Assembly: GCF_014197135.1 (NCBI RefSeq)
Contig: NZ_JACIFA010000002.1
Location: 409,908-473,907, forward strand
From: Sphingomonas zeae
GTDB lineage: Bacteria; Pseudomonadota; Alphaproteobacteria; Sphingomonadales; Sphingomonadaceae
DNA: 64,000 bases
Direction: 5' to 3'
This document shows, in pieces, positions 54,813 to 64,000 of this stretch; position 1 is the first letter of the stretch; the number at the start of each line of letters is the position of its first letter. Below the pieces are notes generated by a model. It worked only from the letters and a program-made list of their open reading frames with translations, was not told where the DNA came from and did no database searches. A program made the translations under genes and the position numbers.

Positions 54813-56528
54813 CTATTCCCCCATAGGCGCCGCCGCCATCGCCGCCGCCTTCGCCAATTCTTCCTCGACCAGTTCCTTTTTCGACAATTTGCCGATCAGG
54901 GTCTTGGGCAGGCTTTCGCGGATTTCCACCACGCGGGGAAGTTCGATCTTGCTGACCTTGTCCTGTAAAAAGGCACGCAGTTCCTCGGGCGTCGCATGAT
55001 GGTCGGCGGCGAGCTTGACGAACGCCTTGGGCGACTGGCCGCGATAGGCGTCGGGGATGCCGATGACGACCGCCTCGGCGACCGCTGGGTGCTCGTACAG
55101 CGCTTCCTCGATCATGCGCGGATAGACGTTATAGCCGCCGCACAGGATCACGTCCTTGATCCGGTCGACGATGAACAGATAGCCGTCCTCGTCCAGATAG
55201 CCGACATCGCCGGTGCGCAGCGCACCGCGGATGAAGACCTGTTCGGTTTCGGTCGGCTTGTGCCAATAGCCGGACATGACCTGCGGTCCGCGTGCGCAGA
55301 TTTCGCCGACCTCGCCCGGCGGCATCAGCCGGTCGGGATTGTCGCGGTCGCGGATTTCGATGATCGTGCCGGGGAAGGGGGTGCCCGCCGATCCGCCCTT
55401 GTTCTCGCCGATCAGCGGGTTGCAGGTGATGATCGGCGATGCCTCCGACAGGCCATAGCCCTCGACCAGCTTGGCGCCGGTCGTGTTCTCGAATGCCACG
55501 CGCACCTCGGCGGGCAGGGGGGCACCGCCCGAGATGCACGCCTTGATCGCCGACAGATCGACCCTGCGCGTCTCGGCCACGCCCGCGATCGCATGGTAGA
55601 TGGTGGGGACGGCGGGGAAATAGGTCGGCTTGCTGCGCGCGATGGTCTTGAGCACCTGGTCCAGCTCAAACCGGGGGAGCAGGATCATCTCCGCACCGAC
55701 CCGGACCGCGAAGCTGAGCACGGTCGTCAGCGCGAATACGTGGAAGAGGGGAAGGACCCCCAATATGCGCTCTTGGCCGATCGTCTCCTCGCCGCCGGTA
55801 TGGACGACCATCGCGTCGGCATTGGCGATGAGATTGGCGTGCGACAGCATCGCCGCCTTGGGGCTGCCGGTGGTGCCGCCGGTATATTGAAGCACGGCCA
55901 CATCATCGGGCTTGGCGGATACCGGGGTCAGGCCACGCCCGCGCTTCATCATTTGCGCGAAGGTCAGATGGCGGGGTGAGGGACCGGGCGTAGCGATCAT
56001 CGATCGCTTGAGCAGGCGATAGGCTAGGCCCTTCACGGTCGGCAGCGCGTCGGCGACCGGGCAGGAAATGACATGGCGCAGGCCCAGCTTCTCGGCGGCA
56101 TGGGACACGCGGCCATAGATGTCGGGAATGTCGCAGGTCGCGATGATCTCCGCGCCCGAATCCTCCAGCAGGTGGCAAAGCTCGCGCTCGACATAGAGCG
56201 GGTTGACGTTGACGACGATGCCCCCAGCCTTCAGCGTCGCGAAGTAGAGAACCGGGTAATAGATGATGTTGGGCAGGCAGAGCGCGACGCGGCATCCCGG
56301 CTTCACCCCCAGCGCCTGGAGCCCAGCGGCGGCCTTGTCGACCATCGCGCCCAGTTCGTCATAGCGCGTGATTCGACCCATGAAGTCGACCGCGGGGCGA
56401 GAGCCATGGCGCCGTACCGTGGTCTCGAACATGTCGGTCAGCAATCGCGGCTCGAAAACCAGAGGGCGTCCCGTCGCCTGACCCGGTGCACCGCCCGTCG
56501 TGGTTTCCCCGATGGCTCCTGCCGTCAT
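54813..56528 (-). CDS. fadD: Long-chain fatty acid-CoA ligase
   Basis: The 571-residue ANL enzyme activates fatty acids with ATP and CoA. The AMP-binding motif YTGGTTGSPKAAMLSH, the EGYGLSEASP motif and TGDVGYLDEDGYLFIVDRIKD are present; the catalytic C-terminal lysine is in LPKTLIGKLSKKEL. GGAGAG precedes the ATG at 56528. It is divergent from the thiolase operon and is followed by merR. Confidence 0.93.
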   Translation of the reverse strand: MTAGAIGETTTGGAPGQATGRPLVFEPRLLTDMFETTVRRHGSRPAVDFMGRITRYDELGAMVDKAAAGLQALGVKPGCRVALCLPNIIYYPVLYFATLKAGGIVVNVNPLYVERELCHLLEDSGAEIIATCDIPDIYGRVSHAAEKLGLRHVISCPVADALPTVKGLAYRLLKRSMIATPGPSPRHLTFAQMMKRGRGLTPVSAKPDDVAVLQYTGGTTGSPKAAMLSHANLIANADAMVVHTGGEETIGQERILGVLPLFHVFALTTVLSFAVRVGAEMILLPRFELDQVLKTIARSKPTYFPAVPTIYHAIAGVAETRRVDLSAIKACISGGAPLPAEVRVAFENTTGAKLVEGYGLSEASPIITCNPLIGENKGGSAGTPFPGTIIEIRDRDNPDRLMPPGEVGEICARGPQVMSGYWHKPTETEQVFIRGALRTGDVGYLDEDGYLFIVDRIKDVILCGGYNVYPRMIEEALYEHPAVAEAVVIGIPDAYRGQSPKAFVKLAADHHATPEELRAFLQDKVSKIELPRVVEIRESLPKTLIGKLSKKELVEEELAKAAAMAAAPMGE

Positions 56529-56595
56529 CGTGTCGCTCTCCTATATCTTTTTTCGACCATACCCGGTTGTCGATTGCGGTCGAGTTGCTTATTGT

Positions 56596-56615
56596 GTTGA
56601 CGTATAGGGTAGGTA
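56596..56615. promoter_or_regulatory. Shared motif GACGTATAGGGTA upstream of the thiolase operon
   Basis: GACGTATAGGGTA occurs here between fadD and the thiolase gene and again at 62021-62033 upstream of the DUF2147 gene. A palindrome-like CCTTAACGTTAGG follows at about 56621-56633. Shared promoter elements inside one metabolic locus point to coregulation. Confidence 0.45.
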
Positions 56616-56659
56616 ACGCACCTTAACGTTAGGCCGCAAGCCCATAAAGAGAGGATTGG

Positions 56660-57796
56660 ATGACCAACATCGTGATCGCAGGCTATGCCCGCTCTCCCTT
56701 CACCCAGGCTGGCAAGGGCGCGCTCGCACGGGTTCGTCCCGATGATCTGACCGCGCAGGTGATTCGCGGGCTGATCGAGCGGACCGGCGTCGATGCGTCG
56801 GAAATCGAGGACATCATCCTGGGCTGCGCCTTCCCCGAGGGCGAGCAGGGCATGAACGTTGCACGCCTCATTGGCCTGCTGGCGGACCTGCCGCTGTCGG
56901 TCGGCGGCATGACGGTGAACCGCTTCTGCGGATCGTCCATGTCGGCCATCCACATCGCGATGGGCCAGATCCAGATCGGCGCGGGCGAAGCATTCATCTG
57001 CGCCGGTATCGAGTCGATGAGCCGCGTGCCGATGGGCGGCTATAATCCGCTACCCAACCCTGAGCTCGCCGCCGCGCGGCCGGGCGCCTATATGGGTATG
57101 GGCCAGACCGCCGAGAATGTCGCGCAGAAGTACCAGATTACCCGCGCCGAGCAGGAGAAGTTCGCGGTCGCCAGCCAGAAGAAGGCGGCCGACGCGCGTA
57201 CCGCTGGTCGTCTGGCCGACGAGATCGTGCCGATCCACACCAAGAATGGCGACGTGGCCGAGGACGGGTTGATCCGCCCCGACACGACCGAGGACGTGCT
57301 GGCCGGTTTGAAGCCCGCTTTCGACAAGGACGGCACCGTGACGGCGGGCACGGCCTCGCCGCTGACCGACGGCGCGTCCGCTGTGCTGGTCACGTCGGAA
57401 GAGTTCGCCAAGAAGCATGGGTTGAAGATTCTGGCCCGGATCAAGTCGGTCGGCATTTCCGGCTGCGAGCCCGAGACGATGGGCCTCGGCCCGATCGGGT
57501 CGTCGAAGAAGGCGCTGGAGCGGGCGGGTATCTCGGCCAGCGATCTGGATGTGGTCGAGATCAACGAAGCGTTCGCCAGCCAGGCGATCGCCTGCATCCG
57601 TGACCTGGGCCTGAAGGAAGACACGATCAACAAGGATGGCGGCGCGATCGCGATCGGCCATCCGCTGGGCGCCACCGGTGCGCGCATCGTCGGCAAGGCG
57701 GCGGCGCTGTTGGCACGCGATGGCGGCCAGTACGCGCTCGCCACCCAGTGCATCGGCGGCGGGCAGGGCATCGCCACGGTCCTGGAGCGTGCATGA
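56660..57796 (+). CDS. fadA: Acetyl-CoA acyltransferase (3-ketoacyl-CoA thiolase)
   Basis: The 378-residue thiolase has the nucleophile Cys in NRFCGSSMSAIHIA near residue 90, the catalytic His in GHPLGATGARI and the second Cys in TQCIGGGQG. It performs the last beta-oxidation step, releasing acetyl-CoA. The stop overlaps the start of the dehydrogenase/hydratase gene by four bases, so the two are coupled. Confidence 0.94.
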   Translation: MTNIVIAGYARSPFTQAGKGALARVRPDDLTAQVIRGLIERTGVDASEIEDIILGCAFPEGEQGMNVARLIGLLADLPLSVGGMTVNRFCGSSMSAIHIAMGQIQIGAGEAFICAGIESMSRVPMGGYNPLPNPELAAARPGAYMGMGQTAENVAQKYQITRAEQEKFAVASQKKAADARTAGRLADEIVPIHTKNGDVAEDGLIRPDTTEDVLAGLKPAFDKDGTVTAGTASPLTDGASAVLVTSEEFAKKHGLKILARIKSVGISGCEPETMGLGPIGSSKKALERAGISASDLDVVEINEAFASQAIACIRDLGLKEDTINKDGGAIAIGHPLGATGARIVGKAAALLARDGGQYALATQCIGGGQGIATVLERA

Positions 57797-60123
57797 TGGC
57801 TGATGCGATCAACAAGGTTTGCGTGATCGGCGCAGGCGTGATGGGTGCTGGCATTGCGGCGCAGGTCGCCAATGCCGGTGTGCCCGTCCTGCTGCTCGAC
57901 ATCGTGCCCAAGGAAGGCGCCGACCGTGATGCCGTCGCCAAGGGCGCGGTCGCCAAGATGCTCAAGACCGAGCCTGCCCCCTTCATGTCGCCCGCCGCCG
58001 CCAAGCTGGTGGAAACGGGCAATATCGAGGACCATCTGGCGCGCGTCGCCGAATGCGACTGGATCGTCGAGGCGGTGGTCGAGCGGCTGGACATCAAGCA
58101 GTCGCTCTATGCCAAGCTGGAGGAATTGAAGCGTCCCGGCACGGCGGTGTCGTCCAACACCTCGACCATCCCGCTCGGCCATCTGGTCGAGGGGCGCTCG
58201 GAGCAGTTCAAGAACGACTTCCTCATCACCCATTTCTTCAATCCGCCGCGCTATATGCGGCTGATCGAGATCGTGACGTCCGAGCACACCGATGCCGGTG
58301 TCGCGGCCAAGGTCGAGCAGTTCGTCGATCATCGCATGGGCAAGCGGATCGTCCGCGCCAAGGATACGCCGGGCTTCATCGCCAACCGTATCGGCACCTA
58401 TTGGCTGGCGGTCGCGATCAACGCGGCGATGGACCAGGGGCTGACCGTCGAGGAGGCCGACCAGATCGGTGGCCGTCCGATGGGCGTGCCCAAGACCGGC
58501 ATTTTTGGGCTGATCGATCTGGTCGGCATCGACCTGATGCCGCTGCTCGCCAAGTCGCTGGCCTCGACTCTGCCCGAAGGCGACGCCTATTTCGACACGA
58601 TCCGCCCCCTGCCGCTGGTCGACAAGATGATCGCGGAGGGTTTCACGGGCCGCAAGGGCAAGGGCGGCTTCTACCGCCTCGACCGCAAGCCCGATGGGAC
58701 CAAGGTCAAGCAGGCCATCGATCTGCAGACCGGCGAGTATCGCGCCGAGCGTAAGCCCGAGCGTCTGCCCGGTCGTGCCGAAAAGGACCTGGCCGCGCTG
58801 GTCGCGACGCCGGGCAAGGTCGGCGACTATGCCTGGGCGGTGCTGGGGCCGGTGCTGTCCTATGCCGCTGGCCTGGTCGGGGAAGCGGCCGACGACATCG
58901 TCGCGATCGATGACGCGATGAAGCTGGGCTATAACTGGAAGTTCGGCCCGTTCGAGCTGATCGACCGCATGGGGCCGGGCAAGCTGGCCGAACGGCTGCG
59001 TGCCGAGGGCAAGCCCGTCCCGGCGTTGCTGGAGACGGCGGGTGATCGTCCCTTCTACCGCGTGGTCGACGGCAAGCGTCAGTATCTGGCGCTGGGCGGC
59101 GACTATGCCGATGTCGTCCGTGCCGAGGGCGTGCTGCTGCTCGAAGACATCAAGCTGCGTTCCGAGCCGCTGCTCAAGAACGGTTCGGCCTCGGCCTGGG
59201 ACGTCGGTGACGGCGTCGTGGCGTTCGAGTTCACCGGCAAGATGAACGCACTGGACGAGCAGGTCCTGTCGCTGCTGCAAAAGACCATCGCGCTGGTGAA
59301 GAGCCAGTACAAGGCGCTGGTCATCTATAACGAGGGCAGCAACTTCTCGGCCGGTGCCAACCTCGGCCTCGCCATGTTCGCGGTCAACATCGCGGCCTGG
59401 GGCGAGGTCGACAAGCTGGTCGTCGCGGGGCAGCAGGCCTATAAGGCGCTGAAATACGCGCCCTTCCCGGTGGTAGCGGCGCCTGCGGGCATGGCGCTGG
59501 GCGGCGGATGCGAGATTCTGCTCCATGCCGATGCGATCCAGGCCCATGCGGAGAGCTATATCGGGCTGGTCGAGACCGGCGTCGGTCTGGTCCCCGGTTG
59601 GGGAGGAAACGGCGAGCTGATCGACCGCCTCGCCAAGTCGCCCAAGATGCCCAAGGGGCCAATGCCCGCGGTCATGAAGGCGTTCGAGACCATCTCGACC
59701 GCGCAGGTGTCGCGTTCGGCGGCGCTCGCCAAGGACCTGGGTTATCTCCGTGGAGGGGACGGCATCACCATGAACCGCGACCGCCTGCTGGCCGATGCCA
59801 AGCAGAAGGCGCTGTCGCTGGTCGAGGGTTATCAGGCCCCTGAAAAGCCGGTCTTCCGCCTGCCGGGCGCGGCCGGGCGCGTCGCCTTCAACGGCGCGGT
59901 CGCCGACTTCGTCAAGAAGGGCGTCGCCACGCCGTACGACGTGGTGGTCGCGGGCCGTCTGGCGAACATCGTCACTGGCGGTGAGGCCGACATCATCGAC
60001 GAGGTGAGCGAGGATCAGCTGCTCAAGCTGGAACGCGCCGCCTTCATGGAAAGCGTCAAGGATGCGCGGACCCAGGCGCGGGTCGAGCGTATGCTCGAAA
60101 CCGGCAAGCCGCTGCGCAACTGA
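57793..60123 (+). CDS. fadB: 3-hydroxyacyl-CoA dehydrogenase/enoyl-CoA hydratase fusion
   Basis: The 776-residue protein has an N-terminal NAD-binding 3-hydroxyacyl-CoA dehydrogenase (CVIGAGVMGAGIAAQVANAG, catalytic His in LITHFFNPPRYMRLIEIV) and a C-terminal crotonase-like domain with the oxyanion-hole segment FSAGANLGL and the active-site Glu in VETGVGLVPGWGG. This order is reversed relative to E. coli FadB, as in many actinobacterial and alphaproteobacterial proteins. It runs steps 2-3 of beta-oxidation. Confidence 0.92.
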   Translation: MMADAINKVCVIGAGVMGAGIAAQVANAGVPVLLLDIVPKEGADRDAVAKGAVAKMLKTEPAPFMSPAAAKLVETGNIEDHLARVAECDWIVEAVVERLDIKQSLYAKLEELKRPGTAVSSNTSTIPLGHLVEGRSEQFKNDFLITHFFNPPRYMRLIEIVTSEHTDAGVAAKVEQFVDHRMGKRIVRAKDTPGFIANRIGTYWLAVAINAAMDQGLTVEEADQIGGRPMGVPKTGIFGLIDLVGIDLMPLLAKSLASTLPEGDAYFDTIRPLPLVDKMIAEGFTGRKGKGGFYRLDRKPDGTKVKQAIDLQTGEYRAERKPERLPGRAEKDLAALVATPGKVGDYAWAVLGPVLSYAAGLVGEAADDIVAIDDAMKLGYNWKFGPFELIDRMGPGKLAERLRAEGKPVPALLETAGDRPFYRVVDGKRQYLALGGDYADVVRAEGVLLLEDIKLRSEPLLKNGSASAWDVGDGVVAFEFTGKMNALDEQVLSLLQKTIALVKSQYKALVIYNEGSNFSAGANLGLAMFAVNIAAWGEVDKLVVAGQQAYKALKYAPFPVVAAPAGMALGGGCEILLHADAIQAHAESYIGLVETGVGLVPGWGGNGELIDRLAKSPKMPKGPMPAVMKAFETISTAQVSRSAALAKDLGYLRGGDGITMNRDRLLADAKQKALSLVEGYQAPEKPVFRLPGAAGRVAFNGAVADFVKKGVATPYDVVVAGRLANIVTGGEADIIDEVSEDQLLKLERAAFMESVKDARTQARVERMLETGKPLRN

Positions 60124-60141
60124 TCGGGAGAGGATAATCCC

Positions 60142-61938
60142 ATGCAAGTCTATAACGCGCCGTTGCGCGACATGCGTTTCGTCCTCCACGAGCTGTTCAA
60201 GGAGGACGAGTTCGGCCCCGTTGCGGGGCAGGACGAATTCGGTCCCGAGCTGTACGACGCCATCCTGGAAGAAGCGGCGCGCGTCACGCAGGACGTCCTG
60301 CTGCCGCTCAACGCCACCGGCGACATCGAAGGCTGCAAGCTGGAGAACGGCGTGGTCCGCACGCCCGCCGGTTTCAAGGAAGCCTATAGCCAGTTCTGCG
60401 AAGGCGGCTGGGCCGCGCTCGCTTCGCCGGTCGAATATGGCGGGCAGGGGCTGCCCGAGGCGGTGAACAAGCTGGTCGAGGAGATGATCTGCGCGACCAA
60501 CCTGTCGTTCAGCCTCTATCCTGGCCTGACCCACGGTGCGACGACCGCGCTGATGGGCCATGGCTCGGAGGATCTGAAGAGCTTCTATCTGCCCAAGATG
60601 ATCTCGGGCGAATGGTCGGGGACGATGTGCCTGACCGAGGCGCATTGCGGCACCGATCTGGGGCTGCTGCGCACCCGCGCCGAGCCGCAAGGCGACGGCT
60701 CCTATCGGTTGACCGGCGGCAAGATCTTCATCTCGGCGGGCGACCATGACCTGACCGACAATGTCATCCACCTCGTCCTCGCGCGTACGCCAGATGCGCC
60801 CAAGGGGGTGAAGGGGATCAGCCTGTTCCTGGTGCCCAAATATCTGCCCAAGGATGACGGCTCGATCGGCCCGGCCAATGGCGTCAGCGTCGCGGCGATC
60901 GAACACAAGATGGGCCTGAAGGCGTCGGCGACCTGCCAGCTGGAGTTCAACGACTCCAAGGGCTGGGTCGTGGGCGAGCTGAACAAGGGCCTCGCCGCCA
61001 TGTTCACCATGATGAACACCGAGCGTGTCTCGGTCGGGATTCAGGGCTTGGGCATCAATGAGATCGCCTATCAGTCGGCCGTTGCCTATGCGAAGGACCG
61101 TTTGCAGGGCCGCGCTCTGGGTGGGGCTGCCCGCCCCGACCTGCCCGCCGATCCAATCATCGTTCACCCGGACGTACGCCGGATGCTGATGACCATGCGC
61201 GCTTATGCCGAAGGCTGCCGCGCGCTTGGCCAGTGGGCGGCGCGCGGGCTGGACGCCGAGGCGAATGCAATCGACCCGGCCGACAAGTCGCGCGCGGCGG
61301 ACTTTGTGGCGCTCATGACCCCGGTCGTGAAGGCTTTGTTCACCGACCTCGCCTTTGACGCCGCGAACATGGCGGTGCAGGTCCATGGCGGCCACGGCTA
61401 TATCCGCGATCACGGCATCGAGCAGTTCGTCCGCGACGCGCGCATCGCTCAGATCTACGAGGGCACCAACGGCGTCCAGGCGCTCGACCTGGTCGGTCGC
61501 AAGATGCCCGCGCATATGGGCCGGTACCTGCGCCCCTTCTTCCATGCGGTGTCCGAGCAGGTCGAGGCGCTGACCAAGTCCGAAGACAAGGCCATCACCG
61601 GCTGGGCGGCAGGTATGCAGCAGGCGTTCGGCGCGCTGCAGCTCAGCACCGGCATGATCGCGCAAAAGGGGATGAAGGACCCCGAGGAAGCGGGTGCGGC
61701 CGCGACCGACTATCTGCGCCTGCTGGGTCTGGTCGGTATGGGGCACTGCTTCCTGAAATCGGCGCGGATCGCGACCGAGCGGTTGGCCGAGGGCATCGAT
61801 GAGGCGGGCTTCTACAAGGCCAAGCTCGCCACCGCCGGCTTCTTCTTCGACCGTATCCTACCGCAGGCGACGGCGGCGTTCCTGGCGATCAAATCGGGTA
61901 AGCGCTCGACCATGGCGTTGGAATTGGAAGCGTTTTGA
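60142..61938 (+). CDS. Acyl-CoA dehydrogenase
   Basis: A 598-residue acyl-CoA dehydrogenase with an N-terminal extension (LRDMRFVLHELFKEDEFG) as in the larger FadE-like subgroup. The FAD-binding motif CLTEAHCGTDLGLLRT and the closing FAD segment QVHGGHGYIRDHGIEQFVRDARIAQIYEGTNGVQ are present, the latter containing the likely catalytic Glu. It performs the first oxidation step and passes electrons to ETF, whose gene begins at 63885. Confidence 0.93.
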   Translation: MQVYNAPLRDMRFVLHELFKEDEFGPVAGQDEFGPELYDAILEEAARVTQDVLLPLNATGDIEGCKLENGVVRTPAGFKEAYSQFCEGGWAALASPVEYGGQGLPEAVNKLVEEMICATNLSFSLYPGLTHGATTALMGHGSEDLKSFYLPKMISGEWSGTMCLTEAHCGTDLGLLRTRAEPQGDGSYRLTGGKIFISAGDHDLTDNVIHLVLARTPDAPKGVKGISLFLVPKYLPKDDGSIGPANGVSVAAIEHKMGLKASATCQLEFNDSKGWVVGELNKGLAAMFTMMNTERVSVGIQGLGINEIAYQSAVAYAKDRLQGRALGGAARPDLPADPIIVHPDVRRMLMTMRAYAEGCRALGQWAARGLDAEANAIDPADKSRAADFVALMTPVVKALFTDLAFDAANMAVQVHGGHGYIRDHGIEQFVRDARIAQIYEGTNGVQALDLVGRKMPAHMGRYLRPFFHAVSEQVEALTKSEDKAITGWAAGMQQAFGALQLSTGMIAQKGMKDPEEAGAAATDYLRLLGLVGMGHCFLKSARIATERLAEGIDEAGFYKAKLATAGFFFDRILPQATAAFLAIKSGKRSTMALELEAF

Positions 61939-62001
61939 GGTGACGCGATGCCGGTTACGCTTGATTGTGGTTAACCGGCATCGTAGGCAAAACAGGTGTT
62001 G

Positions 62002-62033
62002 TCCTATGCGTCATAAGATGGACGTATAGGGTA
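62002..62033. promoter_or_regulatory. Inverted repeat containing the shared GACGTATAGGGTA motif
   Basis: CCTATGCGTC at 62003-62012 faces GACGTATAGG (62021-62030), matching at 9 of 10 positions over an 8-bp gap. The second arm is the motif also found upstream of the thiolase gene. It lies about 70 bp upstream of the DUF2147 start. Confidence 0.5.
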
Positions 62034-62099
62034 ATTCGGGAGCGACCGGGAAAACCGGCGTTTCGGCCCGATCGAGCGGGCATGGAGAGGAGAAAAGCG

Positions 62100-62507
62100 A
62101 TGTTGTTGACCCTGACGGCCATGGCCCTTGCAGCGGCTGGCGTGAATGCGGACTCTGTGGTCGGCCGCTGGCAGACCCAGACGCGCGGCGGCGTCGTCGA
62201 AATCCAGAAGTGCGGAAATTCCGTCTGCGGTCGCATCCTGACCTCGGAAAAGCTGCGCACCAACCCCGCGCTGACCGACCAGAACAACCGCGATCCCAAG
62301 CTGCGCAACCGCCCACTTAAGAACCTTCTGATCCTGCAGGGCTTTTCGCAGGATGGCGCGGCCTGGAGCGGCGGCACCATCTATAATGCCGAGGACGGCA
62401 AGACCTATAGCGCGAAGTTGACGCCCGAGGGCGCGGACACGCTGAAGGTGCGGGGCTGCGTCTTCGTACCGCTCTGCAAGACCCAGACCTGGACGCGTAT
62501 CCGCTGA
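62100..62507 (+). CDS. DUF2147 domain-containing exported protein
   Basis: The 135-residue protein starts with a short hydrophobic signal (MLLTLTAMALAAAGVNA) and has the DUF2147 pattern: VVGRWQTQTRGGVVEIQKCGNSVCGRI, LILQGFSQDGAAWSGGTIYNAEDGKTYSAKLTPEGADTLKVRGCVFVPL. The family forms a small beta-barrel, of unknown function. I chose the ATG at 62100, preceded by GAGGAG. It lies between the dehydrogenase and a FadL porin. Confidence 0.87.
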   Translation: MLLTLTAMALAAAGVNADSVVGRWQTQTRGGVVEIQKCGNSVCGRILTSEKLRTNPALTDQNNRDPKLRNRPLKNLLILQGFSQDGAAWSGGTIYNAEDGKTYSAKLTPEGADTLKVRGCVFVPLCKTQTWTRIR

Positions 62508-62547
62508 CCCTTAGCCCAATCAAAAGAGATTTCCGGGGAGTATGCTC

Positions 62548-63870
62548 ATGACCAAGTCCTTCAAGGCGCCGCTGCTGGCCACGGCCATCATTTCGTCCTC
62601 CTTCGCCTTTGCGGGCGCGGCCCATGGCCAGGCCTTCTATCTTCAGGAACAGTCGACCCGTGGCCAGGGCCGCGCCTTTTCGGGTGAGGGCGCCGATACC
62701 GGCGCGTCCTCGCTCTGGTGGAACCCGGCCGCGATTGCGGGCATGGAGCGCGGCGAAGCGGTGCTCGGCGCCTCGGCGATCCTTCCCAAGGGCGATGTGG
62801 TCGACACCGGCACGCTGATCCGTCGCCCGACGCTGCCGGGCGGACCTGTGCAGACCTTCCAGCCCGTCGGCGGCAATCGCGTGTCCAGCGACCCGATCAA
62901 TCGCGGCGTCGTACCCTCTGGCGCGGTTGCCTATCCGCTGAACGACCGTGTCGCGGTCGGCCTGGCCGTTACCTCGCCCTACAGCTTCACCACGGAATAT
63001 GACGCCAATAGCTGGGCACGCTACAGCGCGCTCAAGACGGAGTTGCGGACGATCGACATTCAGCCATCGGTCGGCGTCGCGCTGCTCGACTGGCTGCGCG
63101 TCGGCGGTGCACTGAACGTCGAATATACCAAGGCCGAGCTGGGTAACGCACTGCCCAACCTGTCCTCGGCGCTGCCCGACGGGTATCAGCGGTTGAAGGG
63201 CGATGGCTGGGATCTGGGATGGACCGCCGGTGTCCAGTTGCACAATGACTGGGCGACCGTGGGCATCAGCTACAAGTCGCGGATCAAGCATAATCTGAAG
63301 GGCAGCCTGGAGGTTGGCGGCCTGGTCGGCCCGCTCGCCGGTCAGAACCGGACGGTCGATGGCGCAACGGCGGAATTCTACACGCCTGCGCAGATCATCG
63401 TGGCGGGCCGCTTCCGCGCCACTGACAAGCTGACGCTGAACGCGCAGGCCGTGCGCTTCACCTGGGCCGATTTCGATGCGATCCGGCTGGGCGCGCCGAT
63501 CAACACCGCGATCCCGGAGAATTACAAGAACAGCTTCTCGCTGGCGGGTGGTTTCGACTATGCGGCCAATGATCGCCTGACCGTGCGGGCGGGCGTGCAG
63601 CGCGGCATTACCCCTACCCAGAACGGCAATCGCGATGCGCGCGTGCCCGATGCGAACCGCTGGAATTATTCGATCGGCGGTTCGTACAAGCTGACGCCGC
63701 GCTTCACGCTGGATGCAGCGGGCAGCTATATCGATTTCGCCAATGCCAGCATTGACCGCCGTACCGCCGCCTATGCGGGGACCGCGGTGCAGACGCCGAT
63801 CCTGACCTCGGGCCAGGTACAGGATGCCCGTGCGTTCGTGGCGTCGATTGGCGGCCGCTTCAGCTTCTGA
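62548..63870 (+). CDS. FadL/TodX-type outer-membrane long-chain fatty-acid transporter
   Basis: The 440-residue OMPP1 family porin has a signal peptide (cleavage after AAHGQ), the family's N-terminal plug segment [15 protein letters not shown], and a beta-barrel ending in GGRFSF with the terminal Phe required for outer-membrane insertion. It brings long-chain fatty acids into the periplasm for FadD. GGGGAG lies seven bases before the ATG at 62548, so this start is preferred over 62542. Confidence 0.92.
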   Translation: MTKSFKAPLLATAIISSSFAFAGAAHGQAFYLQEQSTRGQGRAFSGEGADTGASSLWWNPAAIAGMERGEAVLGASAILPKGDVVDTGTLIRRPTLPGGPVQTFQPVGGNRVSSDPINRGVVPSGAVAYPLNDRVAVGLAVTSPYSFTTEYDANSWARYSALKTELRTIDIQPSVGVALLDWLRVGGALNVEYTKAELGNALPNLSSALPDGYQRLKGDGWDLGWTAGVQLHNDWATVGISYKSRIKHNLKGSLEVGGLVGPLAGQNRTVDGATAEFYTPAQIIVAGRFRATDKLTLNAQAVRFTWADFDAIRLGAPINTAIPENYKNSFSLAGGFDYAANDRLTVRAGVQRGITPTQNGNRDARVPDANRWNYSIGGSYKLTPRFTLDAAGSYIDFANASIDRRTAAYAGTAVQTPILTSGQVQDARAFVASIGGRFSF

Positions 63871-63884
63871 TTGAGAGACTGGAT

Positions 63885-64000
63885 ATGAAGATCGTCGTGC
63901 CCGTAAAGCGGGTGTTGGATTACAATGTGAAGCCGCGTGTGAAGGCGGACGGGACGGGCGTCGATCTGGCGAACGTGAAGATGTCGATGAACCCGTTCGA
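63885..64000 (+). CDS. etfB: Electron transfer flavoprotein beta subunit (5' end only)
   Basis: The first 38 residues, [19 protein letters not shown] and [12 protein letters not shown], are the well-conserved N-terminus of EtfB. The gene runs off the window. ETF accepts electrons from acyl-CoA dehydrogenases; etfA should follow. It starts 14 bp after the fadL-type gene stop and belongs to the same locus. Confidence 0.92.
   Translation, partial: MKIVVPVKRVLDYNVKPRVKADGTGVDLANVKMSMNPF

Noticed and set aside
57088..61746. A 1552-codon open frame on the minus strand
   Set aside because: It is antisense to three recognised beta-oxidation genes and has no protein similarity; long opposite-strand frames are expected in GC-rich DNA with strong third-position bias.

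Overview
The window is high-GC chromosomal DNA from an alphaproteobacterium, most likely a sphingomonad (Sphingomonas or a close relative). I infer this from codon use, from gene orders such as rpsP-rimM-trmD-rplS, yqeY-dnaG-rpoD and carA-carB-greA, and from intergenic hairpin repeats of the kind common in sphingomonads. No tRNA, rRNA, prophage, transposase or CRISPR array was seen. Almost all of it is ordinary core chromosome, densely packed with many 1-4 bp gene overlaps.

Layout. 0-2.8 kb: end of a chemotaxis cluster (cheW end, cheY, cheB, cheR). 2.8-4.1 kb: an AmpD-like amidase and the RNase P RNA gene. 4.1-7.5 kb (minus): a secreted hypothetical protein, then a SulP transporter overlapping a beta-carbonic anhydrase. 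7.6-9.1 kb: a Cys-rich J-domain protein, a 2Fe-2S thioredoxin-like ferredoxin and SufE. 9.1-13.7 kb: a phage-shock (psp) locus with a sigma-54 promoter, divergent pspF, and an unusually expanded set of PspB-like small membrane proteins ending in a putative zinc peptidase. 13.8-19.5 kb: superoxide dismutase, yciB-ftsY-mtaB, a DUF924 protein, and a GGDEF-EAL protein with decayed active sites. 19.7-25.2 kb: ffh-rpsP-rimM, then an interruption by an opposing thioredoxin-reductase-like gene and a vapBC toxin-antitoxin pair, then trmD-rplS. 25.3-32.4 kb: a cyclophilin, a TonB_C/DUF2059-like protein, and rpoD, dnaG and yqeY, with a DUF559 nuclease gene nested in repeats. 32.5-38.6 kb: carA, a small lipoprotein, carB, greA and a rhomboid protease.

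38.8-49.4 kb is more accessory: DUF4170, a ferredoxin reductase, a secreted GH36 alpha-galactosidase, a FUSC exporter, a GntR regulator, an alpha-amino-acid ester hydrolase, and a GAF/HWE kinase-like protein that lacks an ATPase domain and overlaps a single-domain response regulator. 49.4-54.3 kb is a MarR-controlled EmrA-EmrB-outer-membrane-factor efflux system. 54.4-64 kb is a fatty-acid catabolism locus: MerR regulator, acyl-CoA ligase, thiolase, HAD/crotonase fusion, acyl-CoA dehydrogenase, DUF2147 protein, FadL-type porin and the start of etfB.

The most interesting signals are the PspB-like paralogue array, a roughly 130-bp composite repeat whose two copies show compensatory base changes in a hairpin, the vapBC module inside an essential translation operon, the ATPase-less HWE kinase/receiver pair, and a 13-bp motif shared by two promoter regions of the fatty-acid locus.
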